Source: Rhodanobacter sp. T12-5 | GTDB lineage: Bacteria; Pseudomonadota; Gammaproteobacteria; Xanthomonadales; Rhodanobacteraceae | Reading direction: 5' to 3' | Length of the DNA stretch: 64,000 bases | Assembly (NCBI RefSeq): GCF_008329435.1 | Contig: NZ_NPKN01000010.1 | Span: 1 to 64,000, forward strand | Shown here: one piece after another, positions 1-7,806 of the stretch | How positions within the stretch are numbered: the stretch's first letter is position 1 | How the letters are laid out: the number at the start of each line of letters is the position of its first letter | Notes under the pieces: generated by a model | The model's database searches: none | Told to the model about the DNA's origin: nothing | Seen by the model: only the letters and a program-made list of their open reading frames with translations | Position numbers and translations under genes: made by a program

Positions 1-65
1 GGCTGACGGGTTAGGCCGACGGCCTCCCGCTTGAACTCGTCGCTGAACTTTCTTCGCTTGGACAT
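1..65 (-). CDS. IS3-family transposase OrfA, N-terminal 21 codons only
   Basis: Partial gene running off the left edge. It encodes MSKRRKFSDEFKREAVGLTR, the typical start of the helix-turn-helix OrfA subunit of IS3-family transposases, which binds the element ends and is normally joined to the DDE-domain OrfB by programmed frameshifting. A purine-rich ribosome-binding site (AAAAAGGAGTG on the minus strand) precedes the ATG. Only the first residues are visible, so the exact group within IS3 cannot be given. Confidence 0.7.
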   Translation of the reverse strand, partial: MSKRRKFSDEFKREAVGLTRQ

Positions 66-128
66 GACACTCCTTTTTGACCATGATCGGTCTTCTTAGA
101 AGTGTCCGCGTTAACGGGGTAGAACCCA
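1..128 (-). mobile_element. IS3-type insertion sequence, one end (truncated by window edge)
   Basis: The right boundary reads, on the minus strand, TGGGTTCTACCCCGTTAACG from position 128 inward, starting with the TG dinucleotide usual for IS3-family ends, and is followed 63 bases later by the start of a transposase gene. The element interrupts a tyrosine recombinase gene that resumes at 129. The other end, and so the target duplication, lies outside the window. The family call rests on the OrfA-like N-terminus and the TG terminus. Confidence 0.7.
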
Positions 129-518
129 TTGCATACGACGGAGGCGGATGTACGCAGCGCAAACCGTTTATTGAATGCATTGGTTCCAGGCCTGTCGCTA
201 TATTCATTCCGCCACGCCGTTGGCTCGGACCTTAAGGCGGGGATTGAAGATGGCACCACCACTCCCAGCGAAGCGGCCGCCTTCATGGGGCACCGCTCAA
301 CCGCCAGCCTTCACGCATACGGCCACAAGCGGTCAGGAAGGGGAAAGGGATACAAGGCCAGAGCCGATGACGCTTTCGCCATTAAAATCGTTCCACACAA
401 AGCATTCCAACCAGCCCAAGGCGTCCCTACTTTTCCACCGCGACCATCGGAACGACCTGCAACGCGGGTCACGGCTCAAGGTTGGGCAAGTTTTCCTACT
501 CCGAAGCCAAGCCCCTAG
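129..518 (+). pseudogene. Tyrosine recombinase/integrase, C-terminal fragment interrupted by an IS
   Basis: The open frame starts exactly where the IS ends and carries the C-terminal catalytic motifs of a tyrosine recombinase: YSFRH (box II Arg-His) around residues 25-29, AAFMGH around 49-54 and the nucleophile context LHAYGH around 61-66. After that comes a basic, proline-rich tail. The N-terminal half, including the first catalytic Arg, would lie beyond the IS outside the window. The TTG at 129 is an artefact of the junction, not a real start. Such enzymes integrate genomic islands; this copy is probably inactive. It sits about 600 bp from the tmRNA attachment site at 1120-1137, so it belongs to the element inserted there or to a second one nested in it. 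Confidence 0.75.
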
Positions 519-530
519 CTGGCTACGATT

Positions 531-920
531 TTATTTGTCTTGCTTCGGGCTGCCCTGATGAACATTGACTATCACATTCACTGAGGAGTTCGCGGCAGCG
601 TTGACGATGGTTTTTATCTCCGCGTCTGAGTTCGGTAACTGCGTGCCGTCTATCTCCGATTTCTCAGATCTATACTTTTTCAACAAGGCCGTGAACCAAT
701 CGGCGAATACCTTGATGGCCACGCCCTCGCCAATGTGGACAATCACTTGGAGGATGCTGGACGCATCGTCAAATGTCGGGACACTCTTGGTCTGATAGGT
801 GCCGAGCTTTTGCCTGTGAGCACCCATGTCGTCGACCGTGACCGTGACCCCAGGGAAACCATTCTGTAAAAGAGCCTGAACGATCTCTATTCTGTCAGCC
901 TTAAGCCTGAAACTCCCCAT
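531..920 (-). CDS. Small hypothetical protein of the integrated element (129 aa)
   Basis: Not recognised. The start at 920 is chosen because AAGGA lies at proper spacing before the ATG, giving MGSFRLKADR at the N-terminus; the open frame continues upstream to 1085 but with no ribosome-binding site there. The protein is mixed in character: a basic N-terminal segment, a beta-rich stretch around residues 20-50 (GVTVTVDD), an amphipathic helix around residues 70-90 (IGEGVAIKVFADWFTALLKK) and a C-terminal NVIVNVH segment. It has no signal peptide. Its base composition is visibly lower in GC than the core genome to the right, consistent with acquired DNA. No function is proposed. Confidence 0.6.
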   Translation of the reverse strand: MGSFRLKADRIEIVQALLQNGFPGVTVTVDDMGAHRQKLGTYQTKSVPTFDDASSILQVIVHIGEGVAIKVFADWFTALLKKYRSEKSEIDGTQLPNSDAEIKTIVNAAANSSVNVIVNVHQGSPKQDK

Positions 921-1119
921 CGTCGCTTTCCTTACTCGCGGATTCCAACCAATCGTACCTCTGTAAGCATCGCTTGAGCGCACGCAGCCTTGGAATCTTG
1001 CCAGCCTTGGTGTGGTACCCTTGTAGGTATCAAGTGAGGTATCACGAGCGTTGTCGAGTTCTGAATTGCTTGAGAGAAAAATCAAGTAAAATCAGCACTT
1101 GGCGAATGTTGGGGAAAGG

Positions 1120-1137
1120 CTCCCGCCACCTCCACCA
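1120..1137 (+). other. Displaced tmRNA (ssrA) 3' end: attachment site of an integrated element
   Basis: The 18 bases CTCCCGCCACCTCCACCA match the 3' acceptor end of bacterial tmRNA (E. coli ends CTCCCGCCAGCTCCACCA), including the terminal CCA. No tmRNA body lies upstream: the preceding 340 bases contain neither the tRNA-like 5' half nor a tag reading frame. This is the usual scar of an island that integrated into the ssrA 3' end. The adjacent smpB, often an ssrA neighbour, supports the reading. The functional ssrA should lie at the other end of the element, left of the window. Confidence 0.8.
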
Positions 1138-1140
1138 ATT

Positions 1141-1170
1141 AAAAGCCCCTGATTTATCGGGGGCTTTCTT
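1141..1170 (+). terminator. Rho-independent terminator, originally of ssrA
   Basis: AAAAGCCCC, a loop of about eight bases, then GGGGGCTTTCTT directly after the tmRNA 3' end. The stem is GC-rich and ends in T residues on the plus strand. The A-run on the left side means it can also end smpB transcripts coming from the right. Confidence 0.75.
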
Positions 1171-1188
1171 GGTTTTGTCGGATGTGAT

Positions 1189-1680
1189 TCAGGCGCTGCG
1201 GTTGTGCGAGCGCATGGTGCGCTGTTTCTCGATCTGCCAGTCGCGCTGCTTTTCGGTATCGCGTTTGTCGTGTTCCTGTTTGCCGCGGGCGAGGCCGATC
1301 TCGACCTTGACCTTGTTGCCCTTCCAATACATCGCGGTGGGCACCAGGGTGTAGCCCTTGCGTTCGACGGCACCAACCAGTTGATCTATTTCCTTGCGAT
1401 GCAGCAGCAGTTTGCGGGTGCGTCGATCTTCGGCGATGACGTGGGTGGATGCGCTGATCAACGGCGGGATGGAGGTGCCGATCAGGAATATCTCGTTTTT
1501 CAGGACGACCGCGTAGCTGTCGCCGAAGTTGATCCGTCCGGCGCGCAGTGCCTTCAATTCCCAACCCTGCAGGGCGATGCCGGCCTCGAATCGCTGGTCG
1601 ATGTGGTACTCGAAACGGGAGCGCTTGTTGAGCGCGATCGTGCCGCTGCCCTTGTTGTCCTTGTCCTTCGTTTTGGCCAT
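1189..1680 (-). CDS. smpB: SsrA-binding protein SmpB
   Basis: SmpB binds the tRNA-like domain of tmRNA and delivers it to stalled ribosomes for trans-translation. The 163-residue product has the usual family length, with the conserved core (NKRSRFEYHI, GWELKALRAGRINFGDSY) and the basic C-terminal tail (GKQEHDKRDTEKQRDWQIEK) that enters the empty mRNA channel. The start at 1680 gives MAKTKDKDNKG, matching family N-termini; the open frame extends upstream without support. The neighbouring tmRNA 3' end at 1120-1137 shows the ancestral ssrA-smpB pairing, now split by the integrated element. It is divergent from ratA. Confidence 0.97.
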   Translation of the reverse strand: MAKTKDKDNKGSGTIALNKRSRFEYHIDQRFEAGIALQGWELKALRAGRINFGDSYAVVLKNEIFLIGTSIPPLISASTHVIAEDRRTRKLLLHRKEIDQLVGAVERKGYTLVPTAMYWKGNKVKVEIGLARGKQEHDKRDTEKQRDWQIEKQRTMRSHNRSA

Positions 1681-1763
1681 GTCCGTTAAACTCGGGCTTT
1701 GTTGCCCTGATGTTGGTCCGGCCGCATGTCGGGCCAAGCCAAGCGTGATGTGAAGAGGTTGCC

Positions 1764-2195
1764 GTGATCGAAATCCGCCGCAGCGCGTTGGTGAAGTATT
1801 CGCCGGCGCAGATGTTCGACCTGGTCAATGAGGTTGAAGCATACCCAAAGCGTTTCTCCTGGTGTGCTGGTGCCAGGATCATCGAGCGTCGGGATAATGT
1901 GCTGGTGGCGCAGCTGGATCTCCGGTTCGCCGGGTTCCGGCAGAGTTTCACTACGCGCAATACAGTGGATCCGCCAAGGCGCCTGAAGATGGATCTGGTC
2001 GAGGGGCCCTTCCGTACGCTCGAAGGCGTGTGGGATTTCGTTGCCTTGGGCGATGCAGGTTGCAAGGTCGCTTTTGCGCTGGACTTCGACTATGCCGGTC
2101 GGCTTGGTGGCGGAGCGTTGAAGCTTGGTTTTCAAGGCTTGGCGGGGCGCATGGTGGACGATTTTTGCCGCGAGGCCGAGCGTGTGTATGGCTGA
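1764..2195 (+). CDS. ratA: RatA/COQ10-type START-domain protein
   Basis: A 143-residue single-domain START/polyketide-cyclase protein (IEIRRSALVKYSPAQMFDLV, EAYPKRFSWCAGARI). Family members include E. coli RatA, described as a 50S-binding inhibitor of 70S formation, and the COQ10-like ubiquinone-binding chaperones; the sequence alone does not separate these roles. The start is GTG at 1764 with GAAGAGG just upstream. It overlaps the next gene (rnfH) by eight bases, so the two are probably co-translated. This ratA-rnfH pair next to smpB is a conserved gammaproteobacterial arrangement. Confidence 0.9.
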   Translation: MIEIRRSALVKYSPAQMFDLVNEVEAYPKRFSWCAGARIIERRDNVLVAQLDLRFAGFRQSFTTRNTVDPPRRLKMDLVEGPFRTLEGVWDFVALGDAGCKVAFALDFDYAGRLGGGALKLGFQGLAGRMVDDFCREAERVYG

Positions 2196-2466
2196 TCGCA
2201 CGATTGCCGTGACCGTGGTTTATGCCGAGGCCGACTGGCACGTTTTGCGACGGCTGGAACTGCCCGCCGGGAGCACGGTGATGCAGGCGATCGACGCGTC
2301 GGGAATAGCCGCCGTGCTCCCGGACGGTGCAATCGACGGTCGACGTCTGGGCATCTTCGCGCACAGGGTGCAGCCGGATCGGATAGTGCACGAAGGCGAC
2401 CGGATAGAGATTTTCCGGCCGCTCCTGCTGGATCCGATGGAGGCGCGCCGACGACGCGCCGGTTGA
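2188..2466 (+). CDS. rnfH: RnfH-family ubiquitin-fold protein (UPF0125)
   Basis: A 92-residue beta-grasp protein: ITVTVVYA-like first strand (TIAVTVVYAEADW), LPAGSTVMQAIDASGI helix, then GRLGIFAHRV and the conserved EGDRIEIFRPLLLDPMEARRRRA C-terminus. Family members sit with ratA or rnf genes and have no well-established biochemical role. The ATG at 2188 lies inside the last codons of ratA, which supports both the start and translational coupling. Confidence 0.9.
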   Translation: MADRTIAVTVVYAEADWHVLRRLELPAGSTVMQAIDASGIAAVLPDGAIDGRRLGIFAHRVQPDRIVHEGDRIEIFRPLLLDPMEARRRRAG

Positions 2467-2477
2467 AGCGTCGCCCG

Positions 2478-2936
2478 TCAGTGGCCTGGGTCGTTGTCCT
2501 TGCCGAAGCCACCGTCATCCTTGCGGTCGTTCGGGGTCTTGCTCTTGTCGCCTTCCGTCTCGTTGACAGGATAGTCGGCGTGGTACTTCTTGCTGTCCTT
2601 GACCAATTGCTGCGCATCCTGGGCAAAGAAGTCACCCTCGGTACGTACCAGCGTGTCGTTGTTGAAGGTCAGCGTGAACGTACGCACTTTGAGCTTGCCG
2701 CCACGATGCGACTGGGTCGACACGTAATCCCAGCGACTGTGGTCGAACGGGGAGGTCACTGACGGGGTGCCCATCAACACCAGTACCTGGTGTTTGGTCA
2801 TGCCGGGTTTGAGCTGATCCACCATTTTCTTGTCGAGCAGATTGCCTTGCTGCACATCGGGCGTGTAGACGATGTGGCAGCCGGCGATGGAGAGCGCCAG
2901 CATGGCGAAAACCAGCAGGGTGATCAGCTTTTGCAT
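2478..2936 (-). CDS. bamE: Outer membrane assembly lipoprotein BamE
   Basis: BamE is the small lipoprotein of the BAM complex that inserts beta-barrel proteins into the outer membrane. The 152-residue product has a lipoprotein signal (MQKLITLLVFAMLALSIAGC, lipid attachment at Cys20) followed by the SmpA/OmlA core: GNLLDKKMVDQLKPGMTKHQV, LMGTPSV, and the RTFTLTFNNDTLVR strand. The C-terminal 40 residues are acidic and lysine-rich (DKSKTPNDRKDDGGFGKD) and look disordered, which makes it longer than E. coli BamE (113 aa). It is divergent from fur, the common Xanthomonas/Pseudomonas arrangement. Confidence 0.95.
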   Translation of the reverse strand: MQKLITLLVFAMLALSIAGCHIVYTPDVQQGNLLDKKMVDQLKPGMTKHQVLVLMGTPSVTSPFDHSRWDYVSTQSHRGGKLKVRTFTLTFNNDTLVRTEGDFFAQDAQQLVKDSKKYHADYPVNETEGDKSKTPNDRKDDGGFGKDNDPGH

Positions 2937-3012
2937 GCGTGTTGCGTCCGGGTCGTAAAGGTGTCGGATGATACACTACCGGCTTGGCGACGCCGTGCGC
3001 GGGGTGTGGGTT

Positions 3013-3435
3013 ATGGAACAGGAAACCAAAGAGCTGCGCCGGGTCGGTCTCAAGGTGACCCATCCGCGCATGCGCATCTTGCAGATATTCGACGAGGAGG
3101 GTGTGCAGCATCTCACCGCCGAAGACGTCTACAAGAAACTGCTTGCCCACCAGGAGGACATTGGCCTGGCCACGGTGTATCGCGTGCTGACCCAGTTCGA
3201 GGCGGCAGGCATCATCGTCAAGCACAACTTCGAGGGCGGTCAGGCCGTCTATGAACTCGATCGTGGCAAGCATCATGACCACATGATTGATGTGGACAGC
3301 GGGAAAGTGATTGAGTTCGTCAGCGAGGAAATCGAGCGCCTGCAGCACGAAATCGCCGCGCGGCACGGTTATGTGATCGAAGATCACAGCCTGGTGTTGT
3401 ATGTGCGACCGAAACAGCACTCACGGAAAAGTTGA
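3013..3435 (+). CDS. fur: Ferric uptake regulator Fur
   Basis: Fur represses iron-acquisition genes when loaded with Fe(II). The 140-residue product has the winged-helix DNA-binding half (MEQETKELRRVGLKVTHPRM, HLTAEDVYKKL, GLATVYRVLTQFEAAGI) and the metal-binding dimerisation half with HHDHMIDVDSGKVIEF. The start at 3013 matches the family N-terminus; an open frame runs upstream to 2968 without homology. The protein contains no cysteine: the CxxC that binds structural zinc in E. coli Fur (HHDHLICLDCGK) reads D-V-D-S here. The gene is divergent from bamE with about 76 bases between them. Confidence 0.96.
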   Translation: MEQETKELRRVGLKVTHPRMRILQIFDEEGVQHLTAEDVYKKLLAHQEDIGLATVYRVLTQFEAAGIIVKHNFEGGQAVYELDRGKHHDHMIDVDSGKVIEFVSEEIERLQHEIAARHGYVIEDHSLVLYVRPKQHSRKS

Positions 3436-3759
3436 GTCTGTGCGGCGCGCCACGCCTGGTTGCGCAGGGAGCGCGCCCTTGCACGTCATGCTGAACCTTG
3501 AACGACGCGCATAAAAAAGCCGCGAGGAGGACTCCTGTCCGCCCGCGGCTGCTCCTCTACCTGTTCCGCCTCGGCCCGCGAAATGTTTCGCGATTGCCCC
3601 GGAGTGGTATCCAGGTAGTGGCAAAACGGCATCCTGCCGTTGTTTCAGCGCCCACCGTCCCCACGGCGACGCTGATCCACCATCCTGCGATGGTGGCTCC
3701 CCCACATCGATGGGAAGGAGCGTAACGAGGTTTTCACGTTTCCGGTATCGGAAAAATTC
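3436..3759. other. Intergenic stretch between fur and a convergent sensor kinase
   Basis: No convincing gene is present. The open frames here lack ribosome-binding sites and family features. The only structure seen is the hairpin at 3513-3550. Confidence 0.6.
3513..3550 (-). terminator. Terminator, minus-strand orientation
   Basis: On the minus strand AGCCGCG pairs with CGCGGCT across a loop that itself contains AGGA/TCCT, and the stem is followed by TTTTTT. It would end transcripts of the sensor kinase gene that stops at 3760, although it lies about 210 bases downstream of that stop. Confidence 0.6.
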
Positions 3760-5358
3760 CTAGTCTTGTTCACACGCCTCGGCAACGGTGTTGTTGCCCC
3801 GCAGCAAAATGCGCAAGTGCACGCCGGCATGATCGGGACGCAAGCGAAACTGACCGCCGAGCGAGGTGACCCGATCGCGCATCCCTTGCAAGCCGCGGCC
3901 GCCACGGGGCAGTCGGTTGGGCAGGCCGGTGCCGTCGTCGCGCAGGTCGAGCACGGCCAGCGCGATCCCGCGGCGTTCGCCGATACGCAGGCGTAGTCGG
4001 AATTCGCCGGCCTGTGCATGTTTGACCGCATTGGTCGCGCTTTCCTGGACCAGCCGATAGATGGCGGTACGGGTATCGTCATCGAGAAGCCGGGGATCAC
4101 CGTGCAACTCCGTGTGATAGACCATGCCGGCGGCATTCAGCAGATCACGGATCGGACCTTCGTCGAGCGCGCGAAGCAGGCCGAATTCGTCCAGGACGGC
4201 CGGTCGCAAATCGTCCAACAGCCGATGCAGCGCACGTCGCATATGCGCCAGGATGGCATTGATCGACGTGCTGATGTCTTCCATGCCGGCCTGAAGCAGT
4301 CTGGCTTGAGCCAGTTTCACGTGGGTCTGGATGGCGGTGATGTTCTGACCCAGTTCGTCGTGCAGTTCGGCGGCCAGATGCCGGCGCTGGTTTTCATCCG
4401 CCTGCAGATTGCCACGAGCGGCCCCCCGCAATTGTTGGGCGAGCTGATCCAGGCGGCGGTTGACCGCACCCAGGTAGACGTTCTGCTCCGCTACCCGTTT
4501 GCTGCTGCGGCGCAACGCGTCGGTGGCCGAGCCCAGCATCAGTGCGCCAGTACCCGCAACGGCCAGGAACAAGTAGGCGGCTGCGCCAGAAGGGGCGTGG
4601 CCCAAATGCCGGTCGACCATCGTCATGCCGAGACTGGAGATGATCATCGCCAGACTTGCGCCGCGCCAGCCGTGACGAAACGCGAAAAACAAGACCGGGG
4701 CGAGCGACAGGACGCGGGCAAACTGCGGCTGTGGCGCGGCCTGTTCTGACAGCACCAGCAAGATCGTCATCGAGGGCAGCATGACCAGCAACCCGTCCAT
4801 GAGCAGGCTGGTCAGTGCCCTCCGTTCGATCTTGGTGCGAAGCACCATGATCATCAATGGCGCGATCAGCAGGATGCCAAGGTAGTGGCTCAGCAACTCC
4901 TCGCCGAGTACCCGCATCATCAGTTCGGATGATGCGGGCAAATTGATCAGCGCCAGCAGGGCTGCGTCGACGACGGTGGTCGCGGTAACCACGAGGATCA
5001 CCGACAGCAGCATCCGAGTCACTTCCTGCGGACTGTGCAAGCTGGCATGCAGGTTGAACTGGCGCAGCAGCCACAAGCTGGCCGCCATCACCAGCGGCTC
5101 GGGGAATTCATTGATCGCAAAACCGAGCCAGCCTCCGCGCAATCCGTGGGTCAGGTCGATACCTGCGGTGACGGCAAGTTCTGCACCGAGCAGCCAGCCC
5201 CAATAGCGCACAGGAGCGAGCAGCAACGCGCCGAAGCGCAGGCCATAGGGCAGCATCCAGAACGGCTGCACGGTGGGCCACAGCAGCAACCAGAACACCA
5301 GGTAGCCCGTCGCGAGCAACGGGCCGGAATCGGGGAGCTGGAATGATTTCAGGCGCAT
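3760..5358 (-). CDS. MASE1-type membrane sensor histidine kinase (NarL/UhpB class)
   Basis: A 532-residue two-component sensor. The N-terminal ~280 residues are strongly hydrophobic, with about eight membrane segments (GYLVFWLLLWPTVQPFW, LLSVILVVTATTVVD and others) resembling the MASE1 sensor domain. A HisKA_3 dimerisation helix follows, with the phospho-acceptor His in RRHLAAELHDELGQNITAIQ, then a HATPase with N-box QESATNAVKHA and G-boxes DLRDDGTGLPNR and GGRGLQGMRDRV. It is divergent from the LuxR-type response regulator at 5466, the obvious partner. The start is uncertain: ATG at 5358 gives MRLKSFQLPDS, and in-frame ATG codons also lie at 5373 and 5385. The signal is unknown. Confidence 0.9.
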   Translation of the reverse strand: MRLKSFQLPDSGPLLATGYLVFWLLLWPTVQPFWMLPYGLRFGALLLAPVRYWGWLLGAELAVTAGIDLTHGLRGGWLGFAINEFPEPLVMAASLWLLRQFNLHASLHSPQEVTRMLLSVILVVTATTVVDAALLALINLPASSELMMRVLGEELLSHYLGILLIAPLMIMVLRTKIERRALTSLLMDGLLVMLPSMTILLVLSEQAAPQPQFARVLSLAPVLFFAFRHGWRGASLAMIISSLGMTMVDRHLGHAPSGAAAYLFLAVAGTGALMLGSATDALRRSSKRVAEQNVYLGAVNRRLDQLAQQLRGAARGNLQADENQRRHLAAELHDELGQNITAIQTHVKLAQARLLQAGMEDISTSINAILAHMRRALHRLLDDLRPAVLDEFGLLRALDEGPIRDLLNAAGMVYHTELHGDPRLLDDDTRTAIYRLVQESATNAVKHAQAGEFRLRLRIGERRGIALAVLDLRDDGTGLPNRLPRGGRGLQGMRDRVTSLGGQFRLRPDHAGVHLRILLRGNNTVAEACEQD

Positions 5359-5465
5359 GTGCCGATGGTACATGTGTGTTCGCACGCGTGACTCGGGATA
5401 GGCGTGGGCACCAATGATCGAGGATGGACGTGCATAAATGATGGATCAATGTGTAAAGTAGCGCG

Positions 5466-6101
5466 ATGTACAGCATCGTTCTGGTCGATGACCACGCCAT
5501 CGTTCGCGAAGGGTTCAAACGATTGATCGAGATGGAGCCCGATCTCGATGTCGTGGCCGAGTGCCGCAGTGCTGATGATGCGGTCGAGGCGGTCGGTCAC
5601 TGGCGTCCCGATTTGGTGGCGCTGGACCTTACCCTGCCTGACGGCAGCGGACTCCCCCTCATCGAGCACCTGCTCAGCGTATCCACGCAGACGCGTGTGG
5701 TGGTGTTGAGCATGCACGACGGCGAGCCTTACGTGTCCGAGGCCTTGCGTCGCGGCGCCAGTGGCTACGTCACCAAGGGTGTGGCACCAGAGGAACTGGT
5801 GGCGGGCCTTCGTGCCGTCATGCAAGGCGAGTGCTTCCTGAGTTCCGATCTTTTGCAGCGCCGGGCGGATCGGCCGAATGCGGCGCTGGATCCGATCAAC
5901 CGTCTGACCGCGCGCGAACGCGAGGTTTTTCTGTTGCTCGCCGGTGGTCGCGCGCCAAAGCAGGTGGCGGGGGAATTGGGAATCGGCCAGAAGACCGTCT
6001 ACATCCATCGCGCCAGCCTGATGGGCAAGCTCGGGGCCGGGTCGGAGCTGGATCTGTACCGGATGGCCACCGAACGGGGACTGCTGCCGCCCAGCGGGTG
6101 A
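5466..6101 (+). CDS. NarL/FixJ-family response regulator
   Basis: A 211-residue regulator with an N-terminal receiver domain (MYSIVLVDDHAIVREGFKRL, phospho-acceptor Asp54 in VALDLTLPDGSG, the Lys of GYVTKGVAPEEL) and a C-terminal LuxR-type helix-turn-helix (LTAREREVFLLLAGG, APKQVAGELGIGQKTVYIHR). It is UhpA-like in length and layout. It is transcribed away from the MASE1 kinase, with about 100 bases between the two starts, so the pair probably forms one two-component system. The target genes are unknown. Confidence 0.93.
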   Translation: MYSIVLVDDHAIVREGFKRLIEMEPDLDVVAECRSADDAVEAVGHWRPDLVALDLTLPDGSGLPLIEHLLSVSTQTRVVVLSMHDGEPYVSEALRRGASGYVTKGVAPEELVAGLRAVMQGECFLSSDLLQRRADRPNAALDPINRLTAREREVFLLLAGGRAPKQVAGELGIGQKTVYIHRASLMGKLGAGSELDLYRMATERGLLPPSG

Positions 6102-6132
6102 GCAGGACGGTTGGCATGTTGGGGCGCGTGTT

Positions 6133-7806
6133 TCAGGCGGTCTGCGCGCGCTCCAGCATCTGCTTCGCGTGAGCTCGTGTCTCGCGGGTGATCTCGACAC
6201 CGCCCAGCATGCGCGCCAGTTCATCGCGCCGGCCGCGGGCATCGAGTCGGTCGATCCGCGTAAGGGTGGAATCGCCATCGCTGTGCTTGCTGACGCGCAG
6301 GTGTGCGTGGCCCTGTGCCGCCACTTGTGGCAGATGGGTGACGCAAAGCACCTGGCGTTGCCCGCCCAACGCACGCAATTTTTGCCCGACCACTTCGGCC
6401 ACGGCGCCGCCGATGCCGGAGTCAACCTCATCGAAAATCATGCTGCCGACGGTGTCCTTGCCCAGCGTTGCCACCTCGATCGCAAGACTTATGCGGGCCA
6501 GTTCGCCGCCGGACGCAACCTTGCGCAATGGCCGCGGTGGCTGGCCGGGGTTGGCGCTGACCAGCAGCTCGCAGCGCTCCTGACCCTGCGGATCCGGTTC
6601 ATCGCCGGCGACCGCCTCCAATTCGACGCGCAAAATCCCGCCCGCCATGCCCAGTTCGCCCATCAGCGTGCTGACTTCGTCACCAAGTTGGCTGGCCGCT
6701 GCTGTACGTGACTGGCTCAGGCGGGCTGCAGCGTCGGCATAGTCGAGTTGCAGTCGCTGGCGTTGTGCGGCAAGTCGTTCGAGTGCGTCGCCGGCGCCTT
6801 CGAGTTCGGCCAGTTCGATGCGCAATTCAGCCAGCTTGTCATGCAGCTCGGGTACGGGCAAACGATGCCGGCGCGACAAATCATGCAAGCGTGCCAGGTG
6901 GTTGTCGACTTCGGTGTAGCGTTCCGGATCCAGGTCGACATCCTGCGCATACCGTCCCAGACCATCGGCGGCTTCGCCAAGCTCGATGCCGGCGTTGTCC
7001 AGCAGTTCCAGCAGCGGTGTCAGCTTGTCGTCGAGCGCAGCGAGCTTGCCCAGTTCGGCATGGGCGCGACCAAGCGCGCGGCGCAATGCGAACTCACCGT
7101 CACCGTCGAGCAGTTCGACGACTCCGGCGGTGCCTTCGGCGAGTCGTCCGGCGTTGGCAAGGCGTTTGTGGCTGGCCTCAAGGTCGGTCAACTCCGGGGT
7201 TGGCAGCGCCCACTTTTCCAGCTCGGTGATCTCGTGACGCAGCAACTCGATGCGTTGGTCGCGATTTTCGCCACCGCTCAACTTGAGTATGCGGACGCCG
7301 AGTTCGCGCCATTTCAGGGCGCTTTCCCGCACCTGTTCCAGCACGCCATCGTGTGCGGCGTAGGCATCAAGCAGCGCCAGTTGATGCGAGCGCGAGAGCA
7401 GTGCCTGGTGCTCATGCTGCCCGTGGATCTCGACCAGCAGCGAGGCGAGATCGCCCAGTTGGCGGGCGTTGGCGGGGCGGCCGTTGATCCATGCCTTGGA
7501 ACTGCCCTCGGCACGGATCACCCGACGCAACTGGCAGCCGCCTTCTTCGTCGAGTTCCTCGCGCTGAAGCCATTCGCGGGCCAGTGGCAATTCGGTCAGA
7601 TCAAACTCCGCGGCGAGTTCGGCGCGATCACTGCCGGTGCGCACCACGCCACTGTCGGCGCGGGCACCGGCCAGCAGCATCAAGGCATCGACCAGCAGCG
7701 ACTTGCCGGCGCCGGTTTCACCGCTGACTACGGTCAGGCCAGGCCCGAATGCAATCTCGGCGGCTTCGACGACGGCAAAATGGCGGACGTAGAGCGAAGT
7801 TAGCAT
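6133..7806 (-). CDS. recN: DNA repair protein RecN
   Basis: RecN is an SMC-like ATPase acting early in double-strand break repair. The 557-residue product has the usual length, an N-terminal Walker A (VVSGETGAGKSLLVDALMLL), a long central coiled-coil region and a C-terminal signature and Walker B part (KVASGGELARISLAIEV, MIFDEVDSGIGG) ending in LCVTHLPQVAAQGHAH. The start at 7806 gives MLTSLYVRHFAVVEAAEI, the typical family N-terminus; the open frame continues upstream without homology. It is divergent from the heat-shock operon. I saw no clear LexA box in front. Confidence 0.97.
   Translation of the reverse strand: MLTSLYVRHFAVVEAAEIAFGPGLTVVSGETGAGKSLLVDALMLLAGARADSGVVRTGSDRAELAAEFDLTELPLAREWLQREELDEEGGCQLRRVIRAEGSSKAWINGRPANARQLGDLASLLVEIHGQHEHQALLSRSHQLALLDAYAAHDGVLEQVRESALKWRELGVRILKLSGGENRDQRIELLRHEITELEKWALPTPELTDLEASHKRLANAGRLAEGTAGVVELLDGDGEFALRRALGRAHAELGKLAALDDKLTPLLELLDNAGIELGEAADGLGRYAQDVDLDPERYTEVDNHLARLHDLSRRHRLPVPELHDKLAELRIELAELEGAGDALERLAAQRQRLQLDYADAAARLSQSRTAAASQLGDEVSTLMGELGMAGGILRVELEAVAGDEPDPQGQERCELLVSANPGQPPRPLRKVASGGELARISLAIEVATLGKDTVGSMIFDEVDSGIGGAVAEVVGQKLRALGGQRQVLCVTHLPQVAAQGHAHLRVSKHSDGDSTLTRIDRLDARGRRDELARMLGGVEITRETRAHAKQMLERAQTA

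Noticed and set aside
921-1085. N-terminal extension of the small island protein to 1085
   Set aside because: The ribosome-binding site is at the internal ATG (920); the extension has no support and reaches toward the attachment site.
780-1137. A complete tmRNA gene ending at 1137
   Set aside because: The 360 bases upstream lack the 5' tRNA-like half and any tag peptide frame; only the 3' end is present.
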